Assembly (NCBI GenBank): GCA_902489945.1
Contig: CABUBZ010000029.1
Coordinates: 1-23,948 of the forward strand
Length of the DNA stretch: 23,948 bases
From: an uncultured Collinsella sp.
GTDB lineage: Bacteria > Actinomycetota > Coriobacteriia > Coriobacteriales > Coriobacteriaceae
Reading direction: 5' to 3'
Shown here: positions 5,631 to 14,251 of the stretch, piece after piece
Layout of the letters: every line of letters starts with the position of its first letter
How positions within the stretch are numbered: position 1 is the first letter of the stretch
The notes under the pieces: generated by a model
Told to the model about the DNA's origin: nothing
Databases searched by the model: none
Seen by the model: the letters and a program-made list of their open reading frames with translations, nothing else
Made by a program: the position numbers and the translations under genes

Positions 5631-7991
5631 CTACACACGGCGTTTGAGCTGAGCTCCGCCTTCGCCGGGCATAAGACGGCGAGCGTCGTAGACCGAATCG
5701 ACACTGCTGATGGAAGCCAGCAGCGGATCCAGACCGCTCGCGTCCGAGATCTCGACCATGAAGCGCAGGGTTGCAATACCCTCGCGGTTGGTCGATGTGG
5801 CGGCAGAAAGGATATTGCCGCCCGCATCGCCAATGGCAATGGTGACATCCTTGAGCAGGCCCATGCGGTCCAGGCACTCGACCACGATCTCGACCTGGAA
5901 GAGGGTGTCGGCAGCGCCGTCCCACTCCACATCGATCATGCGCTCGGGATGTTCCATAAGACCCTTGACGTTGGGGCAGTTGGCGCGATGCACCGAAACG
6001 CCACGACCGCGCGTGATGAAGCCGACGATGTCGTCACCCGTCACGGGGTTGCAGCAATGAGCCAGACGGACCAGCAGGCCGCTGTTGCTCTCGCCCTTGA
6101 CGATAATGCCGTTACTGGCGCTCTTGCCGCGCTTTTGCGGCTTGCGGTTGGAGCCGCGAGCGGGCTGCTTCACGACCTCGGCGATAGCCTCGGCCTTGGT
6201 GAGCTGTTCCTCGGGCTTGGGGTCCAAGATTTGCTCGACCTTATTGCCCACAGCGCGCGGGGCAACCTTGCCGGCGCCGACGGCGGCAAACAGGTCCTCG
6301 AGCTGCTTGAAGTTAAACTGCTCCGCCACGGCGTTGAGTGCACGCGTCGAACGCGGCGTAGAAATGCCATAGCCACGCTTACGCAGGTCCTTGGCCAGCA
6401 TATCGCGACCGGCGGCAGCGTCGTCGTCCTTGGTCGCAGCGGCAAAATAGCGGCGGATCTTTGACTTGGCGGAAGGTGTCTTAACGATCTTGAGCCAATC
6501 GCGCGACGGCTTGGAACTCTTGTTAGTCAGGATTTCAACGCGGTCGCCCGTCTTGATCTCGTGCGTGAGCGGAGCCACCGCACCGTTGATTTTGGCGCCG
6601 ACGCAATGGTTTCCCACCTCGGTATGAACGGCATAGGCAAAGTCGAGCGGCGTGGAGCCAGCACGAAGCGCCATGACCTCGCCTTTGGGCGTGAAGACAA
6701 AGATCTCCTGATCGAACAGATCGACCTTCAGCGAGTGCAGGTATTCCTTGGCATCGGTAATCTCGTCGGAAGCCGCCCAATCGAGCGAATGCTTGAGCCA
6801 GTTGATCTGGTCGTCCAAACGTTGAGCGTCATTGGTCTTGGAAGCAGACGATCCGCCCGACTTCTTATATAGCCAGTGGGCGGCAATGCCGTACTCGGCC
6901 TGCTCATGCATCTCGTAGGTTCGAATCTGAATCTCGAGCGGACGAGCCGTAGGGCCGATGACCGTCGTGTGGAGCGACTGGTAGTTATTGACCTTGGGCA
7001 TGGCGATATAGTCTTTAAAGCGACCAGGCATGGGGTGCCACAGCGTATGCACCGCACCGAGCGTGGAGTAGCAATCGCGCACCGAATGGGTAATTACGCG
7101 CAGCGCCACCAGGTCGTAGATCTCGGAGAACTCCTTGCCCTTGCGCTTCATCTTTTGGTAGATGGACCAATAGTGCTTGGAGCGGCCGTTGATCTGGAAG
7201 TCCTCCAGACCAATGCGGTTGAGCTCATCGGTAAGCGTCTTGATGGTCTCGGCAAGGTAGCGCTCGCGGACCTCGCGCGACTCAGCCACCATGCGCGCGA
7301 TGCGCTGGTAGGCATCGGGCTCCAGGTAGAAGAAGGACAGGTCCTCGAGCTCCCACTTAATAGAGCTCATGCCCAGGCGGTCGGCCAAGGGCGCGTACAC
7401 GTCCATGGTCTCGCGAGCCTTAAACAGGCGACGATCCTCGCGCAGGGCTGCCAGCGTTCGCATGTTGTGCAGACGGTCGGCAAGTTTAACGATGATGACG
7501 CGAATGTCCTTGGACATGGCGAGGAACATCTTGCGCAGCGTGAGCGCCTGCTTCTCGTCCATGCTGTCGACTTCGATGTTGGTGAGCTTGGTCACGCCAT
7601 CGACGAGCTCGGCCACCGTATCGCCAAACAGGCCGGAAACATCGGCAAGAGAAGTCTCGGTATCCTCGACGGTATCGTGCAGCAGCGCGGCGCACACCAC
7701 ATCGCAGTCCATCTTGAGATCGGCCAAAATGATGGCAACCTCGACGGGATGGTTAATGTACATCTCGCCCGAGCGGCGCTTTTGGTTGCAGTGCTTCTCG
7801 GCGGCAAAGCAGTAGGCCTGCTCAACCTTAGAAAAGTCGTCCTCATTCATATATTTGAGGCACAGGCGCTCCAGCTTGTCGTAGCTGTCCGCCATAATCT
7901 CGGGCGGCAGCTCATCGGCATGCTTATAGTGCTCCATCTCCGAAAACGGCTGGAGGGTGGAATCATGGGCGGTACGGGCTGCGGCATCCAT
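5631..7991 (-). CDS. rel: Bifunctional (p)ppGpp synthetase/hydrolase (RelA/SpoT family, Rel)
   Basis: This is the long RSH enzyme that makes and degrades (p)ppGpp in the stringent response. The 786 residues show the full domain order: HD hydrolase (about 55-205; His105-Asp106 in LLHDTVEDT, so hydrolysis is probably active), synthetase (about 250-375; RFKD at 324-327, NNYQSLHTTV, EIQIRT), TGS (about 423-490), a helical region, a zinc-finger domain (LAHCCNPV at 643-650, then HRANCPNVKG) and a C-terminal ACT domain (about 698-775). RFKD is the bifunctional-type synthetase motif. The ATG at 7991 follows the recJ-type gene by 15 bp, with GGAAGGGG 5 nt upstream lying at the end of that gene, so the two are co-transcribed. 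Length is normal for the family. Confidence 0.96.
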   Translation of the reverse strand: MDAAARTAHDSTLQPFSEMEHYKHADELPPEIMADSYDKLERLCLKYMNEDDFSKVEQAYCFAAEKHCNQKRRSGEMYINHPVEVAIILADLKMDCDVVCAALLHDTVEDTETSLADVSGLFGDTVAELVDGVTKLTNIEVDSMDEKQALTLRKMFLAMSKDIRVIIVKLADRLHNMRTLAALREDRRLFKARETMDVYAPLADRLGMSSIKWELEDLSFFYLEPDAYQRIARMVAESREVRERYLAETIKTLTDELNRIGLEDFQINGRSKHYWSIYQKMKRKGKEFSEIYDLVALRVITHSVRDCYSTLGAVHTLWHPMPGRFKDYIAMPKVNNYQSLHTTVIGPTARPLEIQIRTYEMHEQAEYGIAAHWLYKKSGGSSASKTNDAQRLDDQINWLKHSLDWAASDEITDAKEYLHSLKVDLFDQEIFVFTPKGEVMALRAGSTPLDFAYAVHTEVGNHCVGAKINGAVAPLTHEIKTGDRVEILTNKSSKPSRDWLKIVKTPSAKSKIRRYFAAATKDDDAAAGRDMLAKDLRKRGYGISTPRSTRALNAVAEQFNFKQLEDLFAAVGAGKVAPRAVGNKVEQILDPKPEEQLTKAEAIAEVVKQPARGSNRKPQKRGKSASNGIIVKGESNSGLLVRLAHCCNPVTGDDIVGFITRGRGVSVHRANCPNVKGLMEHPERMIDVEWDGAADTLFQVEIVVECLDRMGLLKDVTIAIGDAGGNILSAATSTNREGIATLRFMVEISDASGLDPLLASISSVDSVYDARRLMPGEGGAQLKRRV

Positions 7992-8006
7992 CGAGGTCCC
8001 CTTCCC

Positions 8007-11000
8007 CTAGGCCCGCGGTACGATCGGGCGGTTAACTTTGGCTAGCATATCAGAAGCGCACGAATCGAGCGCCCAGCTCCGGAAAGCCGAAAACTCCATG
8101 CGCGAGCGCAAGCCCTCCAAATAGCGAATTGACCTGCTCAATTGCACGCGGCCGGGGTTTTCGGCCATCGCGATACGACGAGTGTCGTCAAACCCCGAAA
8201 CGCGACAAAAACCAAGCTCTTCGAAGATTCCCAGGCCGCTTTCCACCGAGCGCTCGTCGACCGGCGTGCGAGCATCGATGGCAAGGCACATCTGCGCGAT
8301 GTCGATATCGCTCGCGCTAAAGGAATCGTCCCCGGTTTTGCCGCGGTTGGAGCGCCACATGGTCTGCAGCGCGCGATAGAGCGTGACGAGCTCGTCGCGC
8401 TCGGGCGCATAGCAGTCGAGCAGGCGCTCGTTAATGCGGGCGTCGCGCGACGAATAGAGCAGATGGATTACGGCGGGCTGGCCGTCGCGGCCGGCACGTC
8501 CGCTCATCTGGTTGAACTCGATGGCGCCAAACGGCATGTGGTAGAGCACGACATGGCGGATATCGGGCAGGTTGACACCCTCGCCAAAGGCGGAGGTCGA
8601 AACGATGCAGCTGAGGCTGCCGTCTCGAAACGCTTCTTCTACGCGATGGCGGTCGGTGCGCGTAAGGCCAGCGTTATAGAACGCGATACGGGTCGCACAG
8701 TCGGGAACGCGTTTGCGTAGTGTCTTGGCAAGCGCCACGGACTGATCACGCGAATTGACGTAAATGACGGTCTTCTCCCCCGTCGCCACGATCGACACTA
8801 AACGGTTCTCGCGGCTCGCAAGGTCGCGGTCGTCCTCGAGCTGCAGGTTCTCGCGCACCGTCTCGTCGACCACCGTGCGAGTGATCGGCAACATGCGGGC
8901 AAGCTCGGCCACGACCGGAGCCGTCGCGGTGGCCGTCGCAGCCATAACGACCGGGTCGCCCAGGGCTTTGAGGATATCGGGCATGTCGAGATAGGCGCTG
9001 CGGTCGCCGCCCTTGGCAAGGCCGGCGTGGTGCGCCTCATCGATAACGACAAAGCCGATGCGGCCCGAACGCGCGAAGCGGTCACGGTGGATAGACAGGA
9101 ACTCGGGCGTCGTGAGCACGATACCGGTGCGGCCCGAAGCCAGGCCGGCGAACACGTCATCGCGCGCCGCCTCCACGGTCTCGCCGGTCAACACGCCGAC
9201 GCCAATGCCGAGCGCGGCCATCGTCGACGAGAGGTGATAGGCCTGGTCGGCAACGAGCGCGCGCAGCGGATAGACAAAGATGCTCGCACGCCCGCGAAGA
9301 ACCGCCTCGCGCGCGGCATGCACATGGAAGATGAGCGACTTGCCGCGTCCCGTTCCCATAACGGCCAGAACACTTTGGTGATCGGCCAGGGCATCGAGCG
9401 CCTCGACCTGCGCGCGGTGCGGCTGGTTCGAGCCTATAAAGCTATGGATAAGCGAGCGCGTGAGCTCGGTATAGGAAAGCTGGGCGAGCGTCTCGCGCTT
9501 GCGCGACTCCAGGCGCAGGCCGGAATCCGCCGGCTGCACGCCACGACGAAGCTCGCATGCCGGATCGTCGACGCTGGGCAGCATGGTATCGCGGACCAGA
9601 ACATCCTTGATCATGAGCTTGGGCTTCACACGCCCCTGCCAATGCTCGGCAACGGCCTCGAACACCAAGTCGACAGCGCTATCGCAGTTGATGAGCTTAT
9701 CGATTTGCGGCACGCGGAACATAATGGCCGGCACACTCGCGGCGCCATCGGTCGCCACAAAGCGCATGTGCTCGCCGGTTTTGCCCACCACGGCGCGATC
9801 GCACATCGTCACGCCCTCGGCGGCCAGCAGCGGCACCTTGTTGCCCTGGCCAAACGGCTCAAGACGGGAAATCTGCTCTACAGTCTCGATATTCAGCTCG
9901 GAAAGGTCGACCGTGGCGGCAACCTCGTCGATGTCTTCAAAGTCCTCGGCGGGAATCTCCGATAGCACGGCGGAAAGGCGACGACGGAATTCATCGAGCT
10001 TGGATGCCTCGATGGTCACTCCCACCGCACCGGCATGTCCGCCGCGACGAATCAGCAGGTCGGAACAGCGCTCGACGGCGTCAAACAGGTTAACTTTGCC
10101 CACCGAGCGACCAGAGCCGCGCGCGATACCGTCCTCGATCGAGAACAGCAGCGCCGGCACGTGGTAGCGGTTGGTCAGACGGCTTGCCACGATGCCCTTG
10201 ACGCCCTCGTGCCAGCCTTCGCCGCCCACGACGATCGCGCGTCCGCCGTCATAGGCCTCCTCGACCTTTGCCATGGCATCGCGCGTGAGCTCCGCCTCGA
10301 TCTCACGGCGCTGGCGGTTGATTTCCTCGAGCTCAGCCGCCAGTGCGCTTGCTTCGATGGGATCGCGGGCAAGCAGCAGGTCGAGCGCCAGCTTGGGATC
10401 AGCCATGCGGCCGGCAGCATTCAGACGAGGGATGAGCGAAAACGACAGGCCGTCGGCCGTAATGGTAGAAAGGTCCGCCTTGGCGAGCGCGGCAAGCGCG
10501 ATATAGCCGGGGCGAGCGGTTACGCGCATCTGCTGGATGCCCTCGGCAACCAGCGCGCGGTTCTCGGGCGTGAGCGGCATCATGTCGGACACGGTGCCCA
10601 GCGCCGCGACCTCGATTAGCGAACGCCAATACGACGGCTTGCCCAGGCGCTCACCCAGGACTTGCACCAGCTTGAGCGCCACACCAGCACCGGCAAGCTC
10701 ACGCGAGGGGCCCTCGTCCTCGAGCTTGGGGTCAGTCAGGGGCACACCCTGCGGCACCTGGTCGGAGGGCTCGTGATGGTCCGTGACCACCAAATCGATC
10801 CCCAGGCTCTCCAGATAGGAAACCTCTTCCTTGGCGGCAATGCCGTTATCGACGGTCACGATCAGCTGGGGGCGAGCGAGCTCGTTAACGCGGTCGAGCG
10901 CCGCGCGCGAAAGACCGTAGCCCTCATCAAAGCGATGCGGAATAAACGGCGTAACATCGGCGCCAAACGTGCGCAGCGCCTCGGTCAACAGGCAGGTCGA

Positions 11001-11294
11001 CGTAATACCGTCAACGTCAAAATCGCCAAAGACTGCAATGTGCTCGTGGTTGCGAATAGCACGCTCGACGCGGTCGGCGACGACCGACATGCCCGGGATA
11101 ATGAGTGGGTCGGCCCAGTCGCGATCGAGCGAAGGCGTCAAAAACAATTGGCCCTCTTTGATGGAGCCAATGCCGTGCGCGACCATAATGCGCGCCACCA
11201 GCCCGGGAATGCCCAGACCAGCCGAAAGCTCCTTTTCGAGCTCGGGGTTTTGCTGAGCGACCGCCCAGCGATGCGTCGTCTTAAGCGATGACAT
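8007..11294 (-). CDS. recJ: RecJ single-strand exonuclease fused to a RecQ-like helicase
   Basis: The 1095-residue protein joins two repair activities. Residues 1 to about 575 are RecJ: GDFDVDG (90-96), VTVDNGIAA, DHH (172-174), RLNAAGRM (290-297), the DHHA1 part with GGEGWHEG (357-364) and GGHAGAVG (418-425), then the PFGQGN OB-fold region. This part should degrade single-stranded DNA 5' to 3'. After a linker (about 575-620), residues about 625-960 form a superfamily 2 helicase: Walker A GTGRGKS (647-653), DEAH (752-755), motif III ATATATA and motif VI QMSGRAGRDG. It resembles RecQ but has no visible zinc-binding cysteines or HRDC domain; a winged-helix-like tail follows. All key residues are intact in both halves. 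The ATG at 11294 has only a weak ribosome site and is overlapped by a leader ORF; a GTG at 11339 is an alternative start. Confidence 0.93.
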   Translation of the reverse strand: MSSLKTTHRWAVAQQNPELEKELSAGLGIPGLVARIMVAHGIGSIKEGQLFLTPSLDRDWADPLIIPGMSVVADRVERAIRNHEHIAVFGDFDVDGITSTCLLTEALRTFGADVTPFIPHRFDEGYGLSRAALDRVNELARPQLIVTVDNGIAAKEEVSYLESLGIDLVVTDHHEPSDQVPQGVPLTDPKLEDEGPSRELAGAGVALKLVQVLGERLGKPSYWRSLIEVAALGTVSDMMPLTPENRALVAEGIQQMRVTARPGYIALAALAKADLSTITADGLSFSLIPRLNAAGRMADPKLALDLLLARDPIEASALAAELEEINRQRREIEAELTRDAMAKVEEAYDGGRAIVVGGEGWHEGVKGIVASRLTNRYHVPALLFSIEDGIARGSGRSVGKVNLFDAVERCSDLLIRRGGHAGAVGVTIEASKLDEFRRRLSAVLSEIPAEDFEDIDEVAATVDLSELNIETVEQISRLEPFGQGNKVPLLAAEGVTMCDRAVVGKTGEHMRFVATDGAASVPAIMFRVPQIDKLINCDSAVDLVFEAVAEHWQGRVKPKLMIKDVLVRDTMLPSVDDPACELRRGVQPADSGLRLESRKRETLAQLSYTELTRSLIHSFIGSNQPHRAQVEALDALADHQSVLAVMGTGRGKSLIFHVHAAREAVLRGRASIFVYPLRALVADQAYHLSSTMAALGIGVGVLTGETVEAARDDVFAGLASGRTGIVLTTPEFLSIHRDRFARSGRIGFVVIDEAHHAGLAKGGDRSAYLDMPDILKALGDPVVMAATATATAPVVAELARMLPITRTVVDETVRENLQLEDDRDLASRENRLVSIVATGEKTVIYVNSRDQSVALAKTLRKRVPDCATRIAFYNAGLTRTDRHRVEEAFRDGSLSCIVSTSAFGEGVNLPDIRHVVLYHMPFGAIEFNQMSGRAGRDGQPAVIHLLYSSRDARINERLLDCYAPERDELVTLYRALQTMWRSNRGKTGDDSFSASDIDIAQMCLAIDARTPVDERSVESGLGIFEELGFCRVSGFDDTRRIAMAENPGRVQLSRSIRYLEGLRSRMEFSAFRSWALDSCASDMLAKVNRPIVPRA

Positions 11295-11346
11295 AGGCAC
11301 CCACCCCCGATAGGGGCAGGTCGCCGCGATACCTCTCACGGTTCAT
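11281..11346 (-). CDS. Leader ORF (21 codons) overlapping the recJ-type start
   Basis: A small ORF begins at ATG 11346 with a GAGGA ribosome site 9 nt upstream. It encodes MNRERYRGDLPLSGVGAYVI plus Ala, then TAA. Its stop lies 11 nt past the A of the recJ-type ATG (11294), in another frame. Since that ATG has only a weak GGTGGG upstream, the leader probably couples or limits translation of the fusion gene. Alternatively the real start is the GTG at 11339 and this ORF is meaningless. No homologue is known to me. Confidence 0.35.
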   Translation of the reverse strand: MNRERYRGDLPLSGVGAYVIA

Positions 11347-11402
11347 AGCGATGAGTCCTCTGTGTATGCCCGCTTCGGCAGGCAGATCTGTTGAACGGAT
11401 TT

Positions 11403-11408
11403 ATTATA
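11403..11408 (-). promoter_or_regulatory. Promoter -10 box for the recJ-rel operon
   Basis: On the minus strand a perfect TATAAT lies about 60 nt before the leader ORF. The -35 region at 17-bp spacing is only CGTTTT, so assignment rests on the -10 hexamer. Confidence 0.45.
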
Positions 11409-11568
11409 CCGTGCAGCGCGGACGCAAAACGCCGCGGTGCGCCGCGGTTTCGGCAAACGATGGCGGTAATGGTCTCGAAATAATCGAGCGTTTCAGCCGC
11501 ACGGACGCATACGAGCGTCTAGCATATCCATACAAACGAGTTCGCGGATAAAGGGAGTCACGGGACAT

Positions 11569-12567
11569 ATGAAGCAATGGGCTGGACTGGGAAAGTTCCT
11601 CGCGGGGCATATGCAGATCATCGTTCCGATTTGCGTGGCGCTCGGCGTGCTCTTTCCCCAGCAGATCGGCGTGCTCAAGCCCATTGTTCCCGCCCTCTTC
11701 GCCTTTATGACGTTTCAGGGCGCGCTCAGCAACACTTTTCACCAGGTAGCCGAGGTGTTCCACCGTCCGCTGCACCTGATTCTGGCGCTGCTGGTCTCGG
11801 CAGTGCTTATTCCCATCGCGGCGTATGCCATAGGGTCACTCTTCTTTGGCTCCAACCCCAACCTTGTCTGCGGCATCGTGCTCGAGTACAGCGTGCCCGT
11901 GGCCGTCACCGCTTTTATGTGGATCAGCATGTTCGGCGGCAACGGCCCGCTCGCGCTCACCATCATCCTGACGTCCTCGGTTATCTCCCCTGTGACGATT
12001 CCGCTCACGCTTAAGCTCTTGCTGGGTGCCACCGTCTCGATCGATGTGCCGAGCATGATGCAAGACATGGCCTTTATGATCGCCATCCCCGCCGTGCTCG
12101 GCATCGTGATCAACGAGCTCACGCGTGGATGGGGACACGAGAAGCTCTCCCCCGTGCTCTCGCCCGCCTGCAAATTCATGATGATGGGCGTTATCGCCTC
12201 CAACTCCACCGCCATGAGCGAGTACGTGCTGCACATGAACGCGGTGCGCCTGGAAGTCGCCCTCTTTATTTTGGTCTTCGCCATCAGTGGCTTTGTCGTC
12301 GGTTTTCTGGTCGCCCATGCGCTGCATCTGCCATATAGCGAGACGACCACCATGTGCTTTACCTGCGGCATGCGTAACATCTCTTCGGGCGCCGTCATCG
12401 CCACGCAGTACTTTCCGGGCGAAGTCGTGTTTCCCGTCATGTGCGGAACGCTGTTTCAGCAGGTACTCGCCTCGCTTATCGGGCATCTCTTTGAGCGTCT
12501 GACCGGCGAGGAGCGCGCCGCCCAGCGCAAGCGCGTCGAAGCCGGCCGCGACGCCATGGCACGCTAG
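11569..12567 (+). CDS. BASS-family (bile acid:sodium symporter-like) transporter
   Basis: This 332-residue integral membrane protein has about ten hydrophobic segments spread over residues 15-305 and a short cytoplasmic basic tail. The pattern, including the GNGPLALTIILTSSVISPVTIP half and the CGMRNISSGAVIATQYFP segment near the C-terminus, matches the bile acid:sodium symporter / arsenite-type (BASS) superfamily. Members carry bile acids, pantothenate, pyruvate or other organic anions with sodium, so the substrate cannot be assigned. The ATG at 11569 follows GGGAG by about 11 nt, a loose fit. It stands alone on the plus strand, divergent from the recJ operon and convergent with the DUF4931 gene. 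I see no clear promoter. Confidence 0.8.
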   Translation: MKQWAGLGKFLAGHMQIIVPICVALGVLFPQQIGVLKPIVPALFAFMTFQGALSNTFHQVAEVFHRPLHLILALLVSAVLIPIAAYAIGSLFFGSNPNLVCGIVLEYSVPVAVTAFMWISMFGGNGPLALTIILTSSVISPVTIPLTLKLLLGATVSIDVPSMMQDMAFMIAIPAVLGIVINELTRGWGHEKLSPVLSPACKFMMMGVIASNSTAMSEYVLHMNAVRLEVALFILVFAISGFVVGFLVAHALHLPYSETTTMCFTCGMRNISSGAVIATQYFPGEVVFPVMCGTLFQQVLASLIGHLFERLTGEERAAQRKRVEAGRDAMAR

Positions 12568-12595
12568 ACTGTCCGCATTACGCGGGTGTTAGTCT
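12566..12595. terminator. Possible bidirectional terminator between convergent genes
   Basis: AGACT/AGTCT arms enclose CCGC-attac-GCGG in the 30-bp gap between two convergent stop codons. Stem quality is moderate and the T runs are short, so this is tentative. Confidence 0.35.
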
Positions 12596-12597
12596 TG

Positions 12598-13395
12598 CTA
12601 TACGAGCGTTTCCAGATGCGCACGCAGGCGCTCAGCATCGATATCGAGCGTTGTCTCAGCATTGACCTGGGCCAAACGATAGCCGACAAAGTAGGGCGAA
12701 ACCACCCAACGCGGCAGCGCCTTGGCAATGGTCCGACCGCCCAGGTGATAGAAGAACAGGTTATACGACTCTGCGCGACCACCGTGGTGCTCGTTCAGGA
12801 TATAGCGCAGAGCTACCTGGATTGCATCGGCGAAGAGATCCGCCTCGGCTTGATCTCTCGTGTCATCGCTGGCGGCGATTCCCTGCGGGGCTGAAACGTT
12901 GATCTCAAAGAACCCCATGATGGGTTCGGTTGAGATGTTGGCCGAGATCCTCCCCTGTTGCCAGACATTGATGCCTTCGAAATTGGCGGAAGCCAGCGAA
13001 GCATAGCCGTCTTCCTGCTCCAAACCCACAATCTGCATGTGCGGATGAACGAGGCTACCGCCCGAGAGCGGACCCTTGTTCTTGTACATGAGCACGCTTC
13101 GATACTGCTGTGAATCGATCATCTGCTGCCAGCAACCCAGGGCAAACCGCATCACATGGTGGAGTTCATCTGGCTCATAGGTCACCAGGTCGGCATCGTG
13201 ATCGGCCGACTCGATCAGCACGGTTTGACGGGTGGCGCGCAGGGTCTTGAACTTATTCTCGAGCCAAATGCAATCGCCATCACGGCGAATGATGTCGGTG
13301 AGCCCTTCTGTATCGCAAAAGGGGCACGCGGTGCCGGGACGACGGTTGTCGTCGGGCTTACCGTTCGCCTGCTGAACGTCAAATACCAGCGTCAC
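12598..13395 (-). CDS. DUF4931 family protein (GalT/HIT-like)
   Basis: This 265-residue protein resembles galactose-1-phosphate uridylyltransferases. It has a CPFC zinc-type pair near residues 24-27, a WLENKFKTLR segment, and the nucleotidyl-transfer motif GGSLVHPHMQIVGL, where the histidine before Pro-His is the likely nucleotidylated residue. The sequence fits the family known as DUF4931, which keeps the GalT fold and HPHMQ motif; its substrate is not established. The start is GTG at 13395 with GGAGG 8 nt upstream, inside the end of cutC. The gap to the cutC stop is 3 bp, so the two genes are almost certainly translated from one message. Confidence 0.78.
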   Translation of the reverse strand: MTLVFDVQQANGKPDDNRRPGTACPFCDTEGLTDIIRRDGDCIWLENKFKTLRATRQTVLIESADHDADLVTYEPDELHHVMRFALGCWQQMIDSQQYRSVLMYKNKGPLSGGSLVHPHMQIVGLEQEDGYASLASANFEGINVWQQGRISANISTEPIMGFFEINVSAPQGIAASDDTRDQAEADLFADAIQVALRYILNEHHGGRAESYNLFFYHLGGRTIAKALPRWVVSPYFVGYRLAQVNAETTLDIDAERLRAHLETLV

Positions 13396-13398
13396 GGG

Positions 13399-14076
13399 TT
13401 ATACCTCCAGCGGCACAATCTTGGTGCCATGGAGCTCGGAGACGCCCAGTGCCGCCGCCACGGTATCGCGGTTGACCGTGGAAATGCCGCCGCCGGGAAG
13501 GATGGTCAAGCGGTCGCCCGCATACTCGATCAAGCGGGCCAGGTTTTCGAAGTTGTCCTCGATCGGCGTACCGGCAGCGCCACCATGCGTCAGGATGCGT
13601 GTGATGCCGCAGTCGGCGAGTATGTCAATCGCGTCGAGCTGAGCCTCGGGCGAGAGCTGATCAAACGCCATGTGGAAGGTGATGTCGATGGGCTCACGCT
13701 TGCATTCCTCGGTCGCGCAGCCCGCGGCCATCACGAGAGCGCCCAACGTAAGCTCGTCGAGCGCCCATCCGCCAGCGCAGGGCTTGCAGCTGCCAAAGAC
13801 CAAGCCGTCAACGCCGGCGCTTACGGCAAGGCCCAGGTCCATCTCCATCATGCGCAGCTCGTCTTGGTTGTAATGAGAGTCACCGCCACGCGGGCGAATC
13901 ATGCACATCACCCGCGCATCGTGCTCGTGTGCATAGTTGGTCGTAGCGCTGATAACGCCGGCCGAAGGCGTGGTGCCACCAACGGCAAGGTTGTCGCACA
14001 GTTCAATACGCCTTGCACCGGCATCGATAGCCGCCGGCACCCGCTCAAAGTTCTCGGCACAAAACTCGTACAGCAT
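13399..14076 (-). CDS. cutC: CutC family protein
   Basis: The 225-residue product is a TIM-barrel protein of the CutC family (PF03932), named for copper homeostasis although its biochemical role is unsettled. Recognisable segments are YEFCAEN, GARRIELCDNLAVGGTTPS, the CMIRPRGGDSHY strand, TFHMAFDQ, RILTHGGAAG and the ILPGGGI phosphate-binding-like loop. The ATG at 14076 has a GGGGGT ribosome site 7 nt upstream; an upstream in-frame ATG at 14133 lacks one. It is followed by the DUF4931 gene after 3 bp. The partner suggests a metabolic, possibly sugar-nucleotide related role, which is inference only. No copper-binding motif stands out. Confidence 0.9.
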   Translation of the reverse strand: MLYEFCAENFERVPAAIDAGARRIELCDNLAVGGTTPSAGVISATTNYAHEHDARVMCMIRPRGGDSHYNQDELRMMEMDLGLAVSAGVDGLVFGSCKPCAGGWALDELTLGALVMAAGCATEECKREPIDITFHMAFDQLSPEAQLDAIDILADCGITRILTHGGAAGTPIEDNFENLARLIEYAGDRLTILPGGGISTVNRDTVAAALGVSELHGTKIVPLEV

Positions 14077-14134
14077 AGATAGACCCCCAAAGACAGCAGA
14101 TGTTTTCCGACGGGCATTGTCACACATCCCCATG

Positions 14135-14203
14135 AAGTTGCGGTGGAATAGGGACTCATTTGGCCTCCGGAGCCCGTATTCAGTCCCTATTTCACCGCAA
14201 CTT
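14135..14203. repeat. 69-nt long inverted repeat
   Basis: Arms 14135-14156 and 14182-14203 (22 nt each) match at 21 of 22 positions (AAGTTGCGGTG-AATAGGGACT type). They enclose a 25-nt loop that holds its own small palindrome around CTCCGGAG. It abuts the liv terminator and lies upstream of cutC. There is no adjacent T run of its own; it is probably a dispersed small element. Confidence 0.8.
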
Positions 14204-14241
14204 AAAAGGGGGCGCTGACCGGGTTGGTCAGCGCCCCCTTT
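14204..14241 (-). terminator. Rho-independent terminator of the liv operon
   Basis: On the minus strand AAAGGGGGCGCTGACC and GGTCAGCGCCCCCTTT form a perfect 16-bp stem around a 5-nt loop, followed by one more T. It lies just after the livF stop. Confidence 0.92.
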
Positions 14242-14251
14242 GTTGAATGGA

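Noticed and set aside
6876..8045. A 389-codon plus-strand open frame opposite rel
   Set aside because: It lies fully antisense to the HD and synthetase domains of Rel and shows no family motif.
14102..14133. Longer cutC starting at 14133
   Set aside because: No ribosome site precedes that ATG and the family begins near MLYEFCAEN, which has GGGGGT at good spacing.
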